Source of the DNA: Phoronis pallida
Taxonomy: Eukaryota; Phoronida; Phoronidae
Length of the DNA: 10,340 bases
Assembly: GCA_028565715.1 (NCBI GenBank)
Contig: JAOXYC010242567.1
Span: 1 to 10,340, forward strand
Direction of reading: 5' to 3'
Shown: positions 7,401 to 10,340 of the stretch, piece after piece
Layout: the number at the start of each line of letters is the position of its first letter
How positions within the stretch are numbered: position 1 is the stretch's first letter
Made by a program: the position numbers and the translations under genes
Notes under the pieces: generated by a model
Told to the model about the DNA's origin: nothing
The model's database searches: none
The model's input: only the letters and a program-made list of their open reading frames with translations

Positions 7401-10340
7401 ACCAAGAACATTGAAACAAAGATAAAATAAATTCATAAAGCAAATGCAAAAATCAAAAAAGTTTAAAACATAAGCAAAGATATGTACCCAACATGCAAAG
7501 CACAAAACACTTTCAAGTTAACCATGAGCATATATCAACTAGAACACATATCAAATTGGTTTTCACAAATGTTTTATGAATATTGAAAAGGGGCTAAATT
7601 GTCCCAGTAAAAAGCACACAATAGCTTGTATTAAATTCCAGGGATAGAATTGTAAAGTGCCTAACAATTTAGTATTGAATAAGTGGACATTGGGTTTCTG
7701 GTTATTCCAATGCTCTTGATTTCCTTAGCAAGTAAATAGGTGGATCAAGTACTCAGTTAAAGCAGCCACCAGTGTTAGTATCAAGCCAATGTTACCAGTT
7801 GATAAACCTGTAAAAAGCAGCCAATAAGTTAGCAACATTCTCTAAGCATGCAGTGTTCATAGATTAACATTAAAATGTACTGACATGCAAAAGTTAAAAT
7901 GACGCAATAAACAAAGTTCAAAAACTGGTTTAACCTTACAAAGAAAGCTCAAAAACATAAAAGACCAGTAAGGTCTATCTATAGAAACAACATGCTTTAT
8001 CACTGATTTCAATTTACTGATCAATTGTTTAATAATAAATTTGAAAAGACAGAACAATTCGGAACCGAACCGGGAGATAAAACTGCCTTACTGAAGCACA
8101 CAAAGAATAAATTACTATTTGGTGGAAACAGTCATTTTTCCTTGAACAATTAAAACAAAATTAATTAAGGTGTTGGTGTTATGAGTGTTGTATATTTACT
8201 GAGCCGCGCCATGAGTTATGTCAGTGAAATATTTACAATATTTAATTTTTCTTTTATTTTTTAATTGTGTACTTTTAATTAAAATTCACATTTTTACTAT
8301 AGGTTTGGTCAAAACTGTTAACACACAACATGCATAAAATAACAAAGCTACAAATAATGCATATTTAAAAACTCACATGCAAACCATCATTACACATTGC
8401 AAACAATTCAACCCCATCTACCTACCAGGCGTAGCTGGTAATGTAGCCTTGAGAGTGCCAGGTTCTGCTTCTTGAGGTGGCAATGCTCCTTCCATTGTCT
8501 GAGTCTCAGTGTGTTCTGTCGTCGTGGTAACAAACTTCTTGCCTCTTTTGTTCAAGGCTTTGGCAATGGTTTGATGGTCAGAGGAGAGATTAACTAACTG
8601 ATGGAATATATTACGCTTGCGAATGATTGTGTAGACGAGATTGGCATTTCCTGCAAAGGAATAGAGGCAGTCATTTATTATGTGTTTGACATCCCCTTCG
8701 TACTAGTGTTTCCAAAAGGAAGCAAAATTTTATAGGGCATATTTGTATGTGAAAGACAATAACATCTTAGCAGAGATGCAGGCAGATTCAACTCCACAGA
8801 ATCAAACTTTATGTTGCCTATTTTAGAAGACTTTGGAGGCATCAGCTGCAATGGGCAAAATACACTGCTTATATGATTTGTCTGAATGGCGACTAATTGT
8901 GTGTAAACTCATGGACTCCCTGGACATGAAAGGGAATGGTAACATATTATTGTCAGAAGAAACCATGTGTGAACTAAACACTCTTCACTCATTCCTAAAG
9001 TCTGATTATTCCTTACTCGAAGAATAAACCCATACTCACCATCAAACTGATACTGAATAATATTGTTGAACACTTCAAGCAAGAAGAACACAAGATGGTG
9101 GTTAGTAGGACTGGCATACAGAAACCAGGGAGTACTGAACGCTTCCAATAGATGGAGTAGTTTAGTGCTGGCAACCATGGATAGAGTCTTCAAGTACGGG
9201 GAAACTGAAACATTGAATAGACATATTCAGTTTGTATGATTTTATTTAAAAACTTATAGTTGTTTTGGGGTTGAAAAGGAAATATTTTCTGATCTAGTCT
9301 GCAACAAAATGCTGTTTATAATAGTAGTATTTATGAAGATCATTGTTTCTTTTCGACAACAGACCAACAAAATTTGAGACAATTCCTTTCAGCATGCTGC
9401 AGTTGTAAAGTATGTTTCCTCAGGTGACTGATTTATAGATTCCACAAAGAAATTTTGCAGAAATCCTAACTGATCTATACTTCTAGAAATGAAAACTTCA
9501 GCAAACTTCAGTTGTCACTTACTGTTAACAATAATAGTAAGTAGGCAGTCAAACAGAGGCTGTAGACGCTGATGACCTGTTGTGATGATTTTGTGGAATA
9601 CCTGAAATAAAGCGTTCAGTATAAAACACATTTGTAAGAGAAAGGCATCGTTATATAATTTAATACTTTTCTCATCTAAAAAATTCCACTCAAGGGAGAA
9701 AAGTCAAAATTCAAATCAACTAGAAATTTTGTGTAGGAGTCCTTTGATGAACATAACTAACTTGCATCTTGGTAAAAAAATTCAAAAAAAATCTGTTAAG
9801 GGGCTTGTGGGAGCTTTCTGTATCCAAATCTAACCGGGTTAGACTTTTTTAAGATAAAAAGCTCGCAAATCACCCTAATACAGATTTTTTACTCAGATGC
9901 AAGTTAATTAAATATATTAATCAGCAAAGGACTCGTACACAAAATTTCTAGTTGATTTGAATTTTGACCCCACTTTGTGCAGTGTTATATAATTCTGAGT
10001 TAATAGACTGTGTTGTTTTTAGCATAAATTCAGTGACAGTAAAATGATTCTCTGCCTATCTTTGTGTAAATGCAGCAGGGAATTTTTAATGTACAATACA
10101 GTCACTTGATGGAAAAACAGTAGGCTAACATTTGATGACAAGATTGAAAAACATAAAAAGATCTCAAAAATCCTTGGAGACAGAAAACTGACCACCACTT
10201 ACAATTATGAGTAGGTCAGCATGGGTACCAGTAAACACTGGAATGTCCATCGGTACTCTGACAGCGTAGGGTTTATTAAGCCGCACACCAAAGTTCCGCT
10301 CTCCACTTAACAGAAGCAGAATGAATACACCAATATGCAT
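4403..10340 (-). CDS. HID1: HID1 domain-containing protein, C-terminal part, partial gene
   Basis: Nine exons join with consistent phases to 1500 nt, giving 499 residues plus TAG. Exons (high to low): 10340-10203, 9601-9523, 9204-9040, 8650-8426, 7164-6701, 6510-6397, 5866-5775, 5220-5062, 4466-4403. The product matches the C-terminal half of human HID1 as I recall it: LLLLSGERNFGVRLNKPYAV, VPMDIPVFTGTHADLLII, LLHLLEAFSTPWFLY, NHHLVFFLLEVFNNIIQYQF, LPLQTIMRLLQVLVPQVEKI, FLQHGTLVGLLPVPHPILIR, terminal DTDVKLFEIQRV. HID1 is an N-myristoylated peripheral membrane protein of the medial and trans Golgi, needed for dense-core vesicle biogenesis and neuropeptide cargo sorting. The N-terminus lies outside the window. 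Two oddities: the linker between the two conserved blocks is greatly expanded, and the penultimate exon is partly duplicated downstream of itself. Confidence 0.97.
4467..4917 (-). other. HID1 last intron (without copy B)
   Basis: If copy A's donor is used, the intron runs 5061-4467 and includes the duplicate exon fragment. The portion listed here is AT-rich, with no repeat or gene recognised. Confidence 0.8.
4918..5193. repeat. Tandem direct duplication, 137-bp units
   Basis: Units 4918-5054 and 5057-5193, separated by 2 bases (5055-5056), 139-bp offset, 134 of 137 identical by my reading. The unit spans most of the HID1 penultimate exon plus five intronic donor bases. Confidence 0.97.
4923..5053 (-). 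pseudogene. Tandem partial duplicate of the HID1 penultimate exon (copy B)
   Basis: Bases 4918-5054 repeat 5057-5193 with three substitutions in 137 bp and no gap (4967/5106, 4979/5118, 5000/5139). The frame stays open from KFLQHGTLVG to the donor CTCAG|GTATTG at 4922, and all three differences are silent (Thr, Ala, Ile codons). It lacks the 5' 27 coding bases and the real acceptor of the parent. The nearest AG (5043-5042, TTTCTACAG) would change frame when joined to the upstream exon. I therefore call it a non-coding exon fragment, though its donor looks intact. Confidence 0.8.
5062..5220 (-). CDS. HID1: HID1 penultimate exon (functional copy A)
   Basis: 159 nt from acceptor CATTGACAG|AGGCCT (first base completes AA|A, Lys) to donor CTCAG|GTATTT at 5061. 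Encodes GLTDESEILKFLQHGTLVGL and on to TYMWGVIYLR. Only this copy has both a proper acceptor and the full 5' coding part (GLTDESEIL). Bases 5057-5193 are repeated at 4918-5054. Confidence 0.95.
5221..5774 (-). other. HID1 intron with fold-back element
   Basis: 554-bp GT-AG intron. A third of it is the 5566-5750 inverted repeat; the rest shows nothing I recognise. Confidence 0.9.
5566..5750. repeat. Long inverted repeat / fold-back element
   Basis: Left arm 5566-5634 and right arm 5683-5750 are reverse complements at roughly 90 percent (about six mismatches and one 1-bp gap). They include a perfect block over 5574-5602 that contains GTATAACATTTTCTTTTGTC. The 48-base loop has its own small stem (CAGAG/CTCTG, 5641-5660). 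It looks like a MITE-like or fold-back insertion, but I saw no target-site duplication. Confidence 0.85.
5775..5866 (-). CDS. HID1: HID1 coding exon: amphipathic conserved core
   Basis: 92 nt from acceptor TTGCAG|GTCCAG to donor GACAA|GTATGT. Encodes VQSWKQKLPLQTIMRLLQVL followed by VPQVEKICID and two bases of Lys. Virtually identical to vertebrates. A long inverted repeat begins 24 bases beyond the donor in the intron. Confidence 0.97.
5867..6396 (-). other. HID1 intron with SINE copy 2
   Basis: 530-bp GT-AG intron containing the SINE at 6072-6157; otherwise unremarkable AT-rich sequence. Confidence 0.88.
6072..6157 (+). repeat. tRNA-derived SINE, copy 2, with target-site duplication
   Basis: The head resembles a tRNA from the end of the D arm: GTAGAGCATCTGA, anticodon-like loop CCGGCAA between paired TCTGA and TCAGG, and a consensus B box GGTTCGATTCC (6113-6123). 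The tail is TTCCGAATTTTTCTGTCTTT. A perfect 13-bp direct repeat TTGAATAGTCATA flanks it (6059-6071 and 6158-6170). The A box is missing, so it is 5' truncated. Confidence 0.87.
6397..6510 (-). CDS. HID1: HID1 coding exon: end of linker
   Basis: 114 nt, phase 0 at both ends, from acceptor TTTCTAG|CCAACA to donor GAGTGG|GTATGT. Encodes a Ser/Pro-rich stretch ending SAAVSGTWVPNPEW, which aligns with the human SASGQWSPTPEW and so re-enters the conserved core. Confidence 0.93.
6511..6700 (-). other. HID1 intron, 190 bp
   Basis: Short GT-AG intron starting at GTAACG. A second possible donor, GTATAT, lies 10 bases further in (6690). Confidence 0.85.
6701..7164 (-). CDS. HID1: HID1 coding exon: long disordered linker
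   Basis: 464 nt from acceptor TTTGTAG|GTTTGA to donor CCATTG|GTAACG, about 155 codons. It begins LRHMTERLP, the counterpart of human IDKLTEKS, and then becomes low-complexity sequence rich in S, E, G, A, K and Q (for example KSVAAIKPQQKQKHESGSKS and EGAAAGGAGAETPDDKTEGT). It is almost certainly intrinsically disordered. The exon is visibly richer in G+C than its flanking introns. The first ATG in it is internal. The donor GTAACG is weak, but it is the one that keeps frame with the next exon. Confidence 0.92.
7165..8425 (-). other. HID1 intron, 1261 bp, with SINE copy 3
   Basis: The largest HID1 intron here. It contains SINE copy 3 at about 8042-8105. The rest is AT-rich and without recognisable genes; the - strand frame at 7857-8057 has no recognisable similarity. 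Confidence 0.88.
8042..8105 (-). repeat. tRNA-derived SINE, copy 3 (short)
   Basis: On the - strand, GGTTCGGTTCCGAATT is followed by GTTCTGTCTTTTCAA, the same tail as copies 1 and 2. The B box and the tail's GTTCC seem fused, as if about 14 internal bases were deleted. An 8-bp direct repeat AATAAATT at 8034-8041 and 8106-8113 may be the target-site duplication, but in AT-rich DNA this could be chance. Confidence 0.65.
8426..8650 (-). CDS. HID1: HID1 coding exon with start of variable linker
   Basis: 225 nt from acceptor TTTGCAG|GAAATG to donor CCTG|GTAGGT. The first part is conserved (NANLVYTIIRKRNIFHQLVN) and then becomes divergent and polar. It recovers a short conserved island, AEPGTLKATLPATPG, equivalent to AEPGTLKTSLVATPG in human. 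The donor has a second GT four bases downstream. Confidence 0.95.
8651..9039 (-). other. HID1 intron, 389 bp
   Basis: GT-AG intron. A + strand open frame (8833-9027) crosses it antisense; it has no usable start context or recognised similarity, so I see no gene. Confidence 0.85.
9040..9204 (-). CDS. HID1: HID1 coding exon
   Basis: 165 nt from acceptor TTTCAG|TTTCCC to donor GATG|GTGAGT. Encodes SPYLKTLSMVASTKLLHLLE and onward to NNIIQYQFD. The open frame running past the donor into the intron is not coding, because the homologue continues with the residues of the next exon (GNANLVY). Confidence 0.97.
9205..9522 (-). other. HID1 intron, 318 bp
   Basis: GT-AG intron (GTAAGT to TTTCAG); nothing further recognised. 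Confidence 0.9.
9523..9601 (-). CDS. HID1: HID1 coding exon
   Basis: 79 nt from acceptor TTTCAG|GTATTC to donor AACA|GTAAGT. Encodes VFHKIITTGHQRLQPLFDCL followed by LTIIVN and one base of the next codon. Nearly identical to the vertebrate sequence in this segment. Confidence 0.97.
9602..10202 (-). other. HID1 intron, 601 bp, with palindromic element
   Basis: GT-AG intron (GTAAGT to TTTCAG), about half of it occupied by the palindrome at 9689-9983. Confidence 0.9.
9689..9983. repeat. Near-loopless long palindrome (MITE-like fold-back element)
   Basis: Two arms of about 130 bp meet at the perfect 15-base palindrome TCTAACCGGGTTAGA (centre near 9837). The outer arms match best: GTCAAAATTCAAATCAACTA and AGAAATTTTGTGTA (from about 9704) recur inverted up to about 9969. 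The inner arms are more diverged, with gaps. The sequence GTTATATAATT occurs on both sides in direct orientation (9650-9660, 9984-9994). It is either a target-site duplication or, because TTATATAA is itself palindromic, part of the terminal repeats. Confidence 0.8.
10203..10340 (-). CDS. HID1: HID1 coding exon (first visible)
   Basis: Open in phase 0 from the window edge: MHIGVFILLLLSGERNFGVR and on to THADLLII, then donor ATT|GTAAGT at 10202. The leading ATG is internal to the protein (the homologue continues upstream) and is not a start codon. The upstream acceptor is outside the window. Confidence 0.96.

Noticed and set aside
8833-9027. + strand open frame inside a HID1 intron
   Set aside because: It begins at a TTG, lies entirely antisense to a HID1 intron, and the product matches no family I know. 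Most likely chance.
8909-9193. Independent 94-residue - strand protein
   Set aside because: The first part is the HID1 exon 9204-9040. Beyond the donor at 9039 the open frame is intronic read-through, and the homologous sequence continues in the exon at 8650.

Overview
This window is nuclear DNA from an animal. It is AT-rich, its genes are cut into short exons by GT-AG introns, and it carries the 3' ends of two convergent protein-coding genes. I recognise both proteins by conserved residues. The combination of long AT-rich introns, tRNA-derived SINEs and small fold-back elements, with vertebrate-like conservation of the proteins, suggests an invertebrate bilaterian. A mollusc or other lophotrochozoan is my best guess, but this is inference.

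Left, + strand (1-1873): the last three coding exons visible here of a CEP131/AZI1-like centrosomal and centriolar-satellite coiled-coil protein, 143 residues ending in a conserved C-terminal block. Its 3'UTR follows, with AATAAA signals at 1936 and 2641; the second is followed by an A tract.

Right, - strand (10340 down to 4403): nine consecutive coding exons of HID1, a peripheral Golgi protein of secretory-granule biogenesis. They give exactly 500 codons including the stop, with every splice phase consistent. They encode the conserved C-terminal half of the protein, interrupted by a long disordered linker that here is about three times the length I recall for the human protein. The HID1 3'UTR runs left from 4403; the best AATAAA signals are at 3370-3375 and 3250-3255 (- strand).

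The most unusual feature is at 4918-5193. Most of the penultimate HID1 exon, with its splice donor, is tandemly duplicated (137 bp, 139-bp offset), and the only three differences between the copies are synonymous. The introns also hold: a SINE family in three copies, one with a perfect 13-bp target-site duplication; a fold-back inverted repeat of about 69-bp arms ending 24 bp from a HID1 splice donor; a second, nearly loopless palindrome of about 265 bp; and a perfect 11-bp hairpin overlapping a HID1 poly(A) signal. I found no complete RNA gene, CRISPR array, bacterial operon or promoter.
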